From Pipra filicauda (taxonomy: Eukaryota; Chordata; Aves; Passeriformes; Pipridae), in NCBI RefSeq assembly GCF_003945595.2, contig NW_024104118.1, positions 992,001 to 1,056,000 of the forward strand: 64,000 nucleotides of DNA, given 5' to 3'. The position numbers were made by a program, and so were the translations under genes. The notes beneath the pieces are model-generated. The model did no database searches and was not told the origin of the DNA. It worked only from the letters and a program-made list of their open reading frames with translations. Below are positions 13,805 through 25,060 of the stretch, one piece after another (positions within the stretch are counted from its first letter, which is position 1; every line of letters begins with the position of its first letter).

Positions 13805-15054
13805 GCAGGTAGAACAAGGAAGGAACAGAAAATGCTGGCACTGAAGAGGAGTCTGGTGGGATCCATGTGTGCTGTAGATCAAGTGAGGTACCTGCAGGGA
13901 GGGGCTGTTGGCTTAAATGCATTTTTAAGATAATAACCATAATAACATTCTTTTAATGATTTTACATTTCTGTACTGTGTTTCCTCTGTGCATTCCTGAA
14001 CAGCTTTGCCAAACTTCAACTGCTGTACCAATTTATTTGTATTTACAGTTTGGAGAAGCACTGGGGACAGAGGCACTGGGCTGTGTGTGCTCTCAGCTGC
14101 CTTCTCCATCAGGGTTGCAGGAATCATGGAATTATAGTGCTAAAACAAGGAAGAGGTAGGGGAACAGGGTAACTGCAATTACATATAAACAATAGAAAGA
14201 TTCAAAATCCAAGATTTTTAGCTCTATCTCAAAAGAAGCTGAAGATACTGAACTCAGGATGTGTTTGGGTTGGGGTGTAAGGAAATGAGACTCTTCTTGA
14301 CCCAAGACCTGGCTTGCTTGTTTGTCAGGTCCAACCAGGCTTTCCCATCTGAGGTTTAAAGGACTGAAGGCTGATTCAAAATGGAACCACTGACAGACTA
14401 AGAAACAATAACATAAAAGTATTTATTCCATGTCCCTTGTATGCAGTTCTTTCCAGAGGGCAATTCCCATTTTTCACTAGCTTGCAATAGTCTCTTCCAC
14501 TTATGCTTGTCTCTGAAATCTGCCCATCACAGGTGTGTTAAAAATACTGTCCTTGTCAGTTTAGCTCACAAAAGGCTGTGTTTGCTGAATTCATGCTGGT
14601 GTGATGGCTGTCCTTGGGAACTTCAAATAAGTGGGACAACATGGAAACATCATCCCATAAGTGTGTGAAGCTCCAAACCAGTGCTGCTCTTCATTTTGGA
14701 CACGCTCCTCTCCGTTACATCCAAACAACTCTGCTGCTGCATATTGGCTGTTGTAGCTCTTTGTGATGGGATGGCAGATGGATTATGGTGGGAGCAGGGA
14801 ACTTTCAGTGGTGGGGAGATGAGAGGCTTTGCTTGTGGTGAGGTCTCTGCTTTTCATTTGTTCAAAATTCGTAACGAATTCACCTTCTCTGAACTTTCTG
14901 TCATGTGATACTCCTGTATTTCACTCTGACATTTCATTTATCAGCTGTTCAGTTGGTGATAATTACATTCTATTTTTCATGCTGGGTCCTTTCATTCTTC
15001 TCTAGTCTATTATTATGTGTTGTGGCCTTGGCAGGAAACACATTCCCATTCTTT

Positions 15055-15096
15055 AAAACAAAACAAAACAAAAAAAAAAAAACACCAAAAAAAACC
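15055..15096. repeat. A-rich low-complexity tract
   Basis: A run of AAAAC-type repeats followed by more than ten consecutive A and AACACC(A)n. No retroposon body was recognised upstream of it, so it is listed as simple sequence only. Confidence 0.8.
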
Positions 15097-15409
15097 CCGA
15101 ACAAAGCTCAGATCCTGCTGATTAAGAAAATTATTAACTTCCAGTGTTGAAAAAGATAATGAACACACCTGAGCCTGCTTCAAGCAATAACCATGCAATG
15201 CAGGTAGTCCCACCTGTCCCCACTTTATGGGCAGTGTTGGATACCCTCAGACACTGCAGCACCCACCTCATACAGAGGGTTGCAGCAGCAACATCCCTTA
15301 TCTCACATTTAACACAAAATAATTGGAATTTTAGAGGCTTCTCAGATTCCAAGTGTTTCTTTTCAATGTATCTGGAATACGACTTTTCCTCTCAACCATC
15401 CATTTCCAT

Positions 15410-15460
15410 AGGGTGGGACTAGACCTCCAGAGGTCCCTTCCAATAATGATTCTGTGATTC
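15410..15460 (+). mobile_element. CR1 LINE 3'-end fragment
   Basis: GGGACTAGACCTCCAGAGGT, then CCCTTCCAA and ATGATTCTGTGATTC, matches the end of bird CR1 elements (gactagatgatct..aggtcccttccaac..attctatgattct). The copy is very short, and its 5' boundary was judged by eye. Confidence 0.7.
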
Positions 15461-17597
15461 CTTAACTCTCCTCAGGGTAACTCTCTGAAAATGCCCACAG
15501 AACCAAGTGCTGCTGATGCACAGTCTTCCTTCCTTTGTTCTTCCAAAGCAGGAGTTTTCTCAGCCCAATCATCTCTATCTTAAGTAGGAACATTAGCATA
15601 TACGTATTTTTAAGCAAAAATACTTCACAAGCAAATAGGCAGGGCTTGAAAGAGACTTCAAAATAGTTCCAAAAATACCTGCCTTGCTTTCTTTTTCAGC
15701 CTTGTCTTATATGTCATTCTTTATGTGAGTTAACCTATTTTTTTTCCGCTAAGCTCTTATTTTTGTTCCATTACTTTTCCATTTCTGGTAGTAAAAATTC
15801 TGTGTATTCTCTTGGGGAAAACTGTAGATTACACTTTAACTTGCACCGTGGTGATTTACATTACAGTGACATTCCAGAGATATTTCACAAAATTCAGACT
15901 TTTCCTACAGAACTTAGGCTGTGTGCAAACATAACTGGGATTCTTTATTTTTCCATACTAGATAGGAAGGTGTGAGGAGAAATAAAATACAAAATAGAAA
16001 AGAATCCCTAATCCGGATTCTTTAGATTCCTGCCTCCCCACCCACATTTTTGGAGAACACTGCAGGCATGCTGCTGAGACATTGGTTTTCTGCTGTACAG
16101 CTCCACCCCAGATCTGTGCCTTTGCTGTGCTGTATTGCTGTTCTTACAAATATCTTTACCAGGTTGAAAGATTTCCGATTTTTCACAGTCATTTCTTGAA
16201 TTCATAACTAGAAATAAAAGTTCCCGGAGCTGCCACTTGCTAACAAGCAGTGACACAACATTCCCCCCTGATCAGTGCATCTCTGACTGGCTGTATAACC
16301 ATCAGAGGGATTGAATCTGTCCAAAACCACCTGTTTTCAGGAAAAGCACTGCTGAAAATAGAATTGAGAAAGACTTCCTCTTTCAGGTGTTTTTTTTTCC
16401 TGCAAATACGGTTCAGGTGGCTCACAATTTAAACATATATTGTGTTACATGCAGGAGCCAGGAGTGTATTAACAGTTCTGACTTCCAAATGTGTCAGACT
16501 TCTTTCGGTTTGTTTAAGTTTAGGGCTTTAAGTGAGTGAATTTACAGTTATTAAATGAATCAAAACTTAAGAGTTTGCCTTTTTAATGGAAAAGTCACTT
16601 CTTCTGCAGCTAAAGAAGGATGGCACCGAGCTCACTGAAGGAAAAATAATCCTTGCCTGACTATGACTGTATGTTAATGATTTTCAAGACTTGAGTTGAT
16701 GATGTCCATTAAGCTTGATGTTGGTGATGGATACAAAAATTAACCTTGAATATCTGAATGGTAGTGACGTGCTTGAGTCTTGCATCAGTCAGTAGTTGGT
16801 TAATTATCTGAGTATCAGTGCAAAGAGAGCAGGCTCCAGCTGGCTGTAATTAGGGCTGAATTGTTCCATTCCTTCAAGACAATTTTTACATTCATGGGAT
16901 CTGCAGCTTTCTGTTGTCCTCATTTCCTGCAACATAAAAGCACTTGTATCTCAAAGAATTAAAGGGGGCAGATAGTGAGAGACTCTGTGGATAAATCTCA
17001 TTAACATCCTTAGCAGTCTGGCTGAGAAATATGCATTGCAAGTTCTAAATAAATTTTTAAAAAATAAAATAAAAGGGAAAACAGCCCACAGGAGTCATAG
17101 CCAGAAAGTGTTATTTCAGTTGACTAGAAGAAAAGGTGGATCTTTAGAAAGCACAGTGGGTTCTATAAAAGCTGAAATCTGCTCTGTAAATTTTGGTCTT
17201 AATGAGGGACCAGCAGCCTGTGTGGGAAGAAACTTGGATGGCAAATCAGGAGTGCATGTGACATAACAGTGGATGAGGAGTCAGTAATTCAGCACTGGAA
17301 GTGCCATAGATCACAGCCCATTAGTTGAAGAAAGGCTCCCTGGTTTCTGCCCTTGTGCTGCTGAATTCCCCTGCTGGCATTGGGGTGTCCTGGCTGTGGG
17401 AGACTCCTCAGCTCCCTTCAGTTCTAGGGTCATCATGACCTGGGCAGCTTCTCGTTGCCAGCCTTTATTTCAACTCCTGAGCAAGACTGGCAAGCTTTCA
17501 AATTGTTACTCTGTTTGGGAAAGAAACAGCCTTATGTTTAGTTTGCATATTAAAATTCCATGTTGGTATCTCTGTGCAGAAGGGATATGCAGGAACT

Positions 17598-17623
17598 GGG
17601 GCTGGGGGGGAAGGCAGGGGGGG
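17598..17623 (+). other. G-rich tract with possible G-quadruplex
   Basis: GGGG, G7 and G7 runs separated by 2-6 bases could form four G-tracts. Sense-strand intronic or upstream sequence; folding is not demonstrated. Confidence 0.35.
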
Positions 17624-18727
17624 CCAGTGGGTGTGAGCCTGAGAGGGTCAGAGCAGGATCTGTCTAGGCCATGATGCTGCAGAAAACTTGTTGCTCTTCA
17701 CCTGCCGAAATCCCCTGACACTACTTGAGGTGCAGGGGGTGACAGAGCTACAGCAGCTGCCTGGTGCTGGTAGGAAAAATTCTGTGTATTCTGGATGTTG
17801 GTGCTCACTGCTGATGGTCAGCAGCCCGTTCTGTTGCTGAGCTGACAGAAATCAACTCCTCCTCCCCATCCACAGGTGGATTTGCTGCAGTTTGAAAGCT
17901 GAGGCTGTTCAGAGGTGACAAGTGGGGAGGGTACATGGAGGTGAGCATCTTCATCTAATTTTAGTTTAAATTGTCTTATAAAGGAAGTTAGTGAGTACAC
18001 TAGTGGGTAGGGAAAGATGTACAAGTTAAATTCCTTCTTCTTTATTAAAAGCAAATTAAATATTTTCATAGGTGGTAATAGTTGCACGTGTCTGTATTTG
18101 CTGTTCAGATTGGCTCTATTCAGACAGGCATCCCCAGCAGTGAATGTGCAGATACCTGAGCTGCATTTAGAAAATGCTTTTGCCATGTGGTCACAGAACT
18201 CTTAGTGCTGAGCTGTCTGTGTGTGAGCAATCACCCTGCAGTGCCCTGGCACCAGCACTGGATGAACACAGACAATTCTTGTGTAAGAGCACTTTAGTGG
18301 TCCAGGTCTGAAGTGTAGAATATACACCCAAGGAAATAATTTTATTTTGTGTGCTGAAATAAACTTTTCCAGGTTTTTTTTGTGTACTTGATTATTAATA
18401 GAGAATTATTGTTTTGCTGTTTAGACAAAAATACTGTACTTACTGACCTGCTGCTGTGGAAGTTTATATTCTCTGAGTATAGAATTTTTAATCACAGATT
18501 CTGTTTATTGACTGAAAGTAAGTCTGTTAATCCTCAGTATCTTGCTAATTTCCTGGAAACTTTACTATGAAAAACCAGCTGAAAAAAGTAACTGATACCT
18601 GATCTGTATGTACAGACCTGTGTCAGCTCTAGTCATAGGTGAATCACTTAAACATGGCTTGATGTTAGTTATTCAGACCAGTGAGTAGTTTTGAGTAGGG
18701 AGAATTGATGAACTGTTCTCCCCCACT

Positions 18728-19607
18728 ATAGAATCAGAGATCATTAAGGTTAAAAAAGACCCCAGTGATCACAGAGTCCAACCACTAACCCAGCACTGCC
18801 AGGTCCACCACGAAGTGCCACAGTTACACAGCTTTTAAACCCCCCCAGGGATGGTGACTCCACCACCGCTCTGGACAGCCTGTGCCAACAGGGCTGGGCA
18901 ATCCTTTCAAGGAAGAAAGTTTCCCTAATATTCAACCTGACCCTCCCCTGGCACAGCCTGAGGCCGTTCCCTCTCCTCCTGTCCCTTGTTCCCTGGGAGC
19001 AGAGCCCGACCCATCCTGGCTCCCCCCTCCTGTCAGGGAGTTGCAGAGCCAGAAGATCCCCCCTGAGCCTCCTTTTCTCCAGGCTCCCTTGGTTCCTCCT
19101 CATCAGACCTGTGCTCCAGACCCCTCCCAAGCTCTGTTGCCCTTCTCTGGACATGCTCCAGCCCCTCAGTGTCTTTCTTGTCGTGAGGGGCCAAAACTGA
19201 CCCCAGGATTGGAGGTGCAGCCTCAGCAGTGCCCAGCACAGGAGGACAGTCACTGCCTTGGTCCTGCTGCCACGCTGATGCTGGCACAGGCTGGGTGCTA
19301 TTGGCCTTCTTGCCCACCTGGGCACACGCCAGCTCCTGTTCAGCTGCTGTCAGCAGCACCCCCAGGTCCTTTTCCAGCTTTCCAGCCACTCTGCCCCCAG
19401 CCTGGAGCTGCAGGGGGTTGTTGTGACCCAAGTGCAGGACCCAGTGCTGAGTCTTGTTGAACCTCGCAGGCCTTGGCCCCTGGATCCAGCCTGTCCAGAT
19501 CCCTGTGCAGAGCCCTCCTGCCCTCCAGCAGATCAACACTCCTGTCCAACGTGGTCTCGTCTGTGAACTGACTGAGGGTGCACTCAATCCCTCTCATGCA
19601 CATCATT
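18728..19607 (-). mobile_element. CR1 LINE, 5'-truncated, about 880 bp
   Basis: Read on the - strand, the element ends in GATCTCTGATTCTAT, the octamer-type 3' end of CR1, preceded by the familiar 3' UTR: 'ttggac..tgtgatcactggggtc', the 'gccaggggagggtcaggttg' block and 'ttccttgaaaggattgcccag'. Further in, the - strand shows the CR1 stretch about gross comparison of 'gcactgggtcctgcacttgg' and 'cacaacaacc'. It is much longer than the other CR1 copies here but lacks a recognisable reverse transcriptase, so it is not autonomous. Overlapping ORFs of 184-192 codons within it are by-products of its GC-rich sequence. The right boundary is approximate. Confidence 0.9.
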
Positions 19608-22600
19608 CTCACAGGCCAATCCTTCTCCTTCCCTTTAGCCTGGGTTAGCACTTAGCAAAAGGAAAAGAAGGCAGAGGGGAAGTAATTAAGGCCTTTCCCA
19701 CCCCACATAAGTTCCCTTTCCTCAGTTTTGATTTCCAGCAGGGGAATTTGCTGCAGGGCCCCATAAGCACCAGTGTTGGTGGCACAGCTGTGCCACAGCT
19801 CTAACACTGAACACACAAACTGTGGGACTGTGACAGGTTCCACTGTGTTTGTAGGCCACACAGCCATAGTCTGCATTCTGCATGTCTGTATTTCAGTGGT
19901 TCCCAGCAATCTAAAGATGATAGGTTTTCCATAAATAATTGAGAGAATTCAATTATCACGACAAAATGTTAAAGGTACAACTTGAAACAAAACCCAGGAG
20001 CTCTTCAGAATCTCCTCTGCATTGTGGTTCATGAGGTGATTATTCCCACCGTGGCCCTGCATTCCCAACTACCCCACCTCATCCAGAAGTTTAAGCCTGT
20101 ATCTGTGTTGTAACTTCAGCGTGAGGGATAATGTTTCCTAATTGTTGAGTTGCACATTTAGTGCAATAACTGCTGACCTCTCTCTGCAGTGCTGTGTCAC
20201 AGAAGGAATGGCTTTCGTGTTGCAGCCTGATTGGAGTGCGCTGTAATGCTTCATGCATCATTTTAATGGCTCTCTCAAAAAGCCTGGTATCTCGGTATGT
20301 CATTATCTCAGACTCTGCAGTTGTTGTTTCTTATTTAAATGTCCTATCTCACTAGAGATTTAATGTAATTAGAACCAGCCTGTGGAAAAATCTTTTTCTA
20401 TTATGTCTTAGCTATTGTTCCAGTCAAGATGGTAAAGCAAATCAAACAGGATATAATGAAAATGATAAAGCCATTTGCAAGAGGCAGTTTTCTCAAGGGA
20501 AGTAAAAGGCAGCACCACTTTTCATTTTGCTTTGTGTTTCTCAACATGGCATGAGCCTGGAGTAGCTCTACTGAGAGTTGTCCAATTCACCTGAGAGCAG
20601 AGACAGGTACAGCTGACAGCAATCTGAGTTGGCTGATCCAACAGGGAACCACAAGTACCACAGCAATCAGCTTCTTCCCCTGTTATTATTGCTGTACCAA
20701 CCTGTTCAGACAGCACCAGGTCTGCTTGCCAGCAAAGGTGTGTGTGAAGGAACTGGGTCTGTGGGAATAAGCATCTTAGATGGGTGTTTTTTCCTCCAGA
20801 TGTAGCATCCTGAGTGGGGAGGGACATGCAGAGTGTGGTGTCTGAAAAGGTACTGCAAAGGTACTCGTACCCAAAGCCTCAGTGTAACGTGTGTCCAGCC
20901 AGAAGTGATGTTCCTGGGGTAAAAGGTTAAGGAAAACAATGTCAGAGGCTTTCTTGGTCTGATTTGGAGGCAGGATCTCAGCAAGGCAGGAGGCCTCCTC
21001 TGCTGGGTGATTTCTGAGCAGCTCAGATGTTATTACTCTATGTCTCTTTGCTTTTCAATTAGGTTTATAATTTTATGTCAGAGCTGTTTTGCAATATCTT
21101 TTCTCTTTTGTGCACAAGCCGCTTGTGAACAGGCTTTTGTATTGTCAGCATGTGTTACAGAAATCTATATTAATTCACAGCAGTATTGATAAACTTTAAG
21201 TCTGAGAGGCTTGATCAAGAGGCTGAGTGCCGTGGAATAAAGCTACACATGCAGTGCCTGCAGGGGGTGATGGCAGGGCTTTCAGTCTTGCTATTTTAGC
21301 TCCCAACAGCTGTGAATAGATGGATCAAGTGTCCAAGGGGGACAATGCCTCACCAGCAGCTGAGTTTGTCTTCTGTTGGGTTTACCTGGGACAATGGGGT
21401 TTGGAAGTGCAGAGTACAGCCAGCTCAGTCTGTCCTCACAGGAATGTGAAGCAACAGAAGCAACAGATCAATCTTGTTTTTCAAAAGCCAACGACAGGGC
21501 AACTCAAATGATCAACATACCAGTCATCCAAATTATAAAAAAATCATTAGTTTGATACCTACAAACTATTGTAAAACTTCAGATGTAATGGAGAAAAAAA
21601 ATCTCCCCGAAAGAATTCTCCTGTTTGTACTTTTCTGGGCTCGGTGATGACTAATTTTTAGATCACCTGTGCACGTTCATCTTTTCTGTTGCCTTGAACC
21701 CTGTGGAATTGAAGAAACAATAATTTCTTCTTCTTCCCTTCCCCCTCTTCCTTTCTTGTAAAGAAATGATTAAATACTCAGAGCACAAATGCTGCACATG
21801 AATATTTATAAGAACTTTTATAACATTTAGCAAGGCAATGCTTCATGGCTGTCTCTTTCTGAATGCTCATAAGAAAGTACCGTAATTTCTTCGAAGCTGC
21901 ACTGGCTCTTTATTATTTGCTGCTGGGTTGGCAGGAATTGGAGGCACCTCGGGGCTGCATGATGACAAAACACAGAGATCATTGGGGTGTTTCCTACTTT
22001 TCTGATAAAACACTTGGCTTGTGTTTAACATCTCATAAGAATACGTTTTTCGCGCATCATTTACATTTAAGTTGCAGAAAATTGCCAGGTAGAAATCTTG
22101 TTACCAGCATTGGATAAATACCTGATTCCTGTGTTGGTACTTTGGTCCCAGAGAAAGGGAGTTAAATGTCTTCTGCTTGGAATACTGACATTGTGGGACC
22201 ATTAAGTGGGCCTGGAGCACACTCTGAGAGCCACTTGGAGGGTCCTCCTGTTAATGCAAAAACGTTTTAGCCTCCACTTCTCTGCATATTGTCTCTTTAT
22301 GGCAGGGTATCCTGTGCATACCTAAGAGCATGTGCAATGCCCCAGAGTGTCACACACCCATTTCTAAAAAGCAAATGGAAACTGGTAGCTCCTAATAGCA
22401 GTATTTATCCCCTTGACATCCTGAGAGAATTTAGATCAGATTAAGCACTAGAGGAGAAGGAAGAAAGGCTTTAGGAATAAGCAAAAGGGAGAGGGGGGGA
22501 TAGAGGTTTGGTTTGTCAAAGCTGAAGATAATTTTAGAACTGGGTTTGGAAGTTCCTTGCTCATAACATTATTATAACCTCTCCCCTTCTCCCCTATAAA

Positions 22601-24778
22601 GTAATTGCCAGAAATGCATGTGCTCCTGTCCACGAGGTCACTCTATGAATTGAAGACTTTTATTTCTTTAAAAGAGGGACTGTATTTTCTGTATTGGAAG
22701 TTGTCTGTTGGAACTTTGTACGTGATGTGTAGGTCTGTGTGACATGGTGAGCCTTTCAAATGGGGTGGTGGTGAAATGTTCCCCTTGTTGGGGTTGGTAC
22801 AACAGACCCACTGTGAGGGCAGAGTGGGAATCATTCCAAAAACCATTGCTGTGGGCAGAGCTCCCCTGGAGTCAGCAGGGATCCACAAGGGTCCAGCTGG
22901 GTGTTGGTGCATCCTTGCTGCCTGTGTTCTGACAGGCTGCTTTCTACAGTGGTCTGTAGTTTTACAGCTTTCACTGGACAAGCTGGCTAAGTTAATTCTT
23001 CCAGGAGTTCGTTATTAATGTAGGTTTTTCTCTTTTGTAATCGTATTTTCTCAGTTTTAAGTCCTCTTTTATTCTGCTTGTGTTGAGTATGCCTTGTGTG
23101 GATCTCGATCTGAAGATCTCGCAATGTACCAATATATTTAATGCTTGGGAATTTCTTTCCCTTTGTGTGTGTGTTTATAAATATGTATAATACATACTTC
23201 TCTGCTACTGCAATATGCAAACTATACAGGTGTATTTTTAAAGAAGGCACTATTTATGTGATTTTTAACCCTGAACTGCTACTGTGATACTGTAACTTTC
23301 AGATAGTGATTTCAGTCTCTTCCCCACATGTTTTGGGCACAGCAGTTAATAGAATTACTTTCATAATTATCAAAGGAGAACCGAGGGAGACTATCAACAA
23401 ACAGTTTACTTTACATTTCAATTAAAGCTGTACACTTGTGGCATTACATTTACCCCTATATGTTACAATAATAATACTGAAAGAAAATAATGCTCTCGGT
23501 TGTGCTTTAGTTGTGCAAAACTTTCAAGCCAAATACCTGATGCATGACCTCTATGAGAGTCACAACTTGGTTACCACTGTAAGGAAAGTGTGTATTCACC
23601 TGAGAACTCTTCCAGTATGTTTAGCAGCAGGAGTAATGCTGGATCTTGGGATAATGGTCCCTTGTTTACATCTATAAGGAAACAAAGATATTGTCCACAT
23701 TGGTGTGGAGTAGCTCATCAAATCCATCCATAAAAAAAGCTGTTGGATGATAATAACTAGAAGAGTTTTTGAATCACATTCTTCGCAGGAAAGACTAAAA
23801 TCAGACTTCAAAAAAATTAATTTGCCAGCTCTTCCTAATTTATTTCTTTAGGCTTTGTTTTTAGAGTGTAAAAATGAAGTGTGCACCGGGAAACACAGAA
23901 AGCAGTAAGATTCCAGGGACCTTTAGAGACTTTTACTTGTCTCTGGATCCTGGCATATTAAAGGTTAATGGAGATTTGAGGCAGAATGTATTTTATTACA
24001 TCTCCAGAGCCTCAGACTAGTTCTTCCATCACAGGCTATAAAACCAAACCCCTCACTCAGGTAGTGAACTTGCTGCTCGAGCTTCATGTCTTACTTAAAA
24101 TGAGGGACTGCAGAGCCCCGGTTGGTGCTGGGCAGGGAGAGGGACCCGCCTGTGCCTCCTGCAGCTCAGGCACTAACGGTGCTGCTGCCTCAGCTCAGCA
24201 AGCACCCATCTCATTATCTCTGGCAAGTCTCTTCTGCCCTTTCCCTTCCCGGTTCTTCTTTCTCCAAGTTTAGCAGGTAATTAAAGGAGTGCAGTGGCTG
24301 AGGAGCAAGAAGGGAATTTTTCCAAATGCCGTCCCTTGTAGGATGTGATACATCGCCCACACGTCCCAGGGCCGGCATTGAGGAGCTCGGCCCATTTGTC
24401 TTACTTGAGGTTTAAGCGAAATCATCTGCTGAGCGTTTCAGTCTATCCCCGTGCATTGCAATTCAGCCAGCTCCTCTGAAGAGAAAAATGGGAAAGTAAG
24501 ACATGGTTAATGTACCAGTCTTTTATGTGGAGAGAACAAATTTGACATAGGACATTAGAGATAGAGGCTACAGTCTATCTTCTGGCTGTACAATGCTAAT
24601 TAGCGCTATGAACCCATCCTTTTGTTCAGCCTGGTGGGTTGTATCAGCCTTGGAAGGATTCTGGGCTGGAACAGCAGCGCAGTGTGTTGGGACTGCCTGG
24701 CTTTTGGCACCGGAGCGGGGTTGGCAGCGGAGCAGGAGCAGCTCTGGGCTGGTCGTGCACCTGCTTTCCAACAGCACT
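19608..24778 (+). other. Non-coding DNA between CR1 and minisatellite
   Basis: No gene or clear mobile element was recognised. Stretches near 20100-20340 and 24340-24480 look like non-repetitive, motif-rich sequence and are candidate conserved elements; this is inference without alignment. The remainder is AT-rich and unremarkable. Confidence 0.55.
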
Positions 24779-25060
24779 GGGGCACAGGGAGGGACAGGGA
24801 GCGGGCTCTGGGACACGGGAACACTGCGGGGTTTGTGCCACAGGGCCTGGCATTGGGGGCACAGGGAGGGACAGGGAGCGGGCTCTGGGACACGGGAACA
24901 CTGCGGGGTTTGTGCCCTGTGGGGCACAGGGAGGGACAGGGAGCAGGCTCTGGGACACGGGAACACTGCGGGGTTTGTGCCCTGTGGGGCACAGGGAGGG
25001 ACAGGGAGCGGGCTCTGGGACACGGGAACACTGCGGGGTTTGTGCCCCAGGGCCCGGTGT
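24779..25060. repeat. GC-rich minisatellite, four copies of a 65/77-bp unit
   Basis: Units start at 24779, 24856, 24921 and 24986 with GGGGCACAGGGAGGGACAGG and share the core GGACACGGGAACACTGCGGG. The first step is 77 bp and the next two are 65 bp. The tail after unit 1 (CAGGGCCTGGCATTGG) resembles that after unit 4 (CAGGGCCCGGTGTTGG), suggesting that inner copies lost 12 bp before spreading. Since 65 is not a multiple of 3 and the unit lacks stops in several frames, the same peptide recurs in different frames and creates false ORFs up to 249 codons. Confidence 0.95.

Larger units (their letters stand above)
13805..18727 (+). other. Non-coding DNA between the solo LTR and a CR1 element
   Basis: No gene is supported. 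It contains an A-rich low-complexity run at 15055-15096, a short CR1 3' end at 15410-15460 and a G-rich patch at 17598-17623. All ORFs are short and unrelated to known proteins. Confidence 0.6.

Noticed and set aside
18750..19587. Overlapping ORFs of 184-192 codons on both strands
   Set aside because: They lie wholly in the CR1 element's 3' part; open frames on both strands come from its GC-rich, stop-poor sequence, and none encodes reverse transcriptase.
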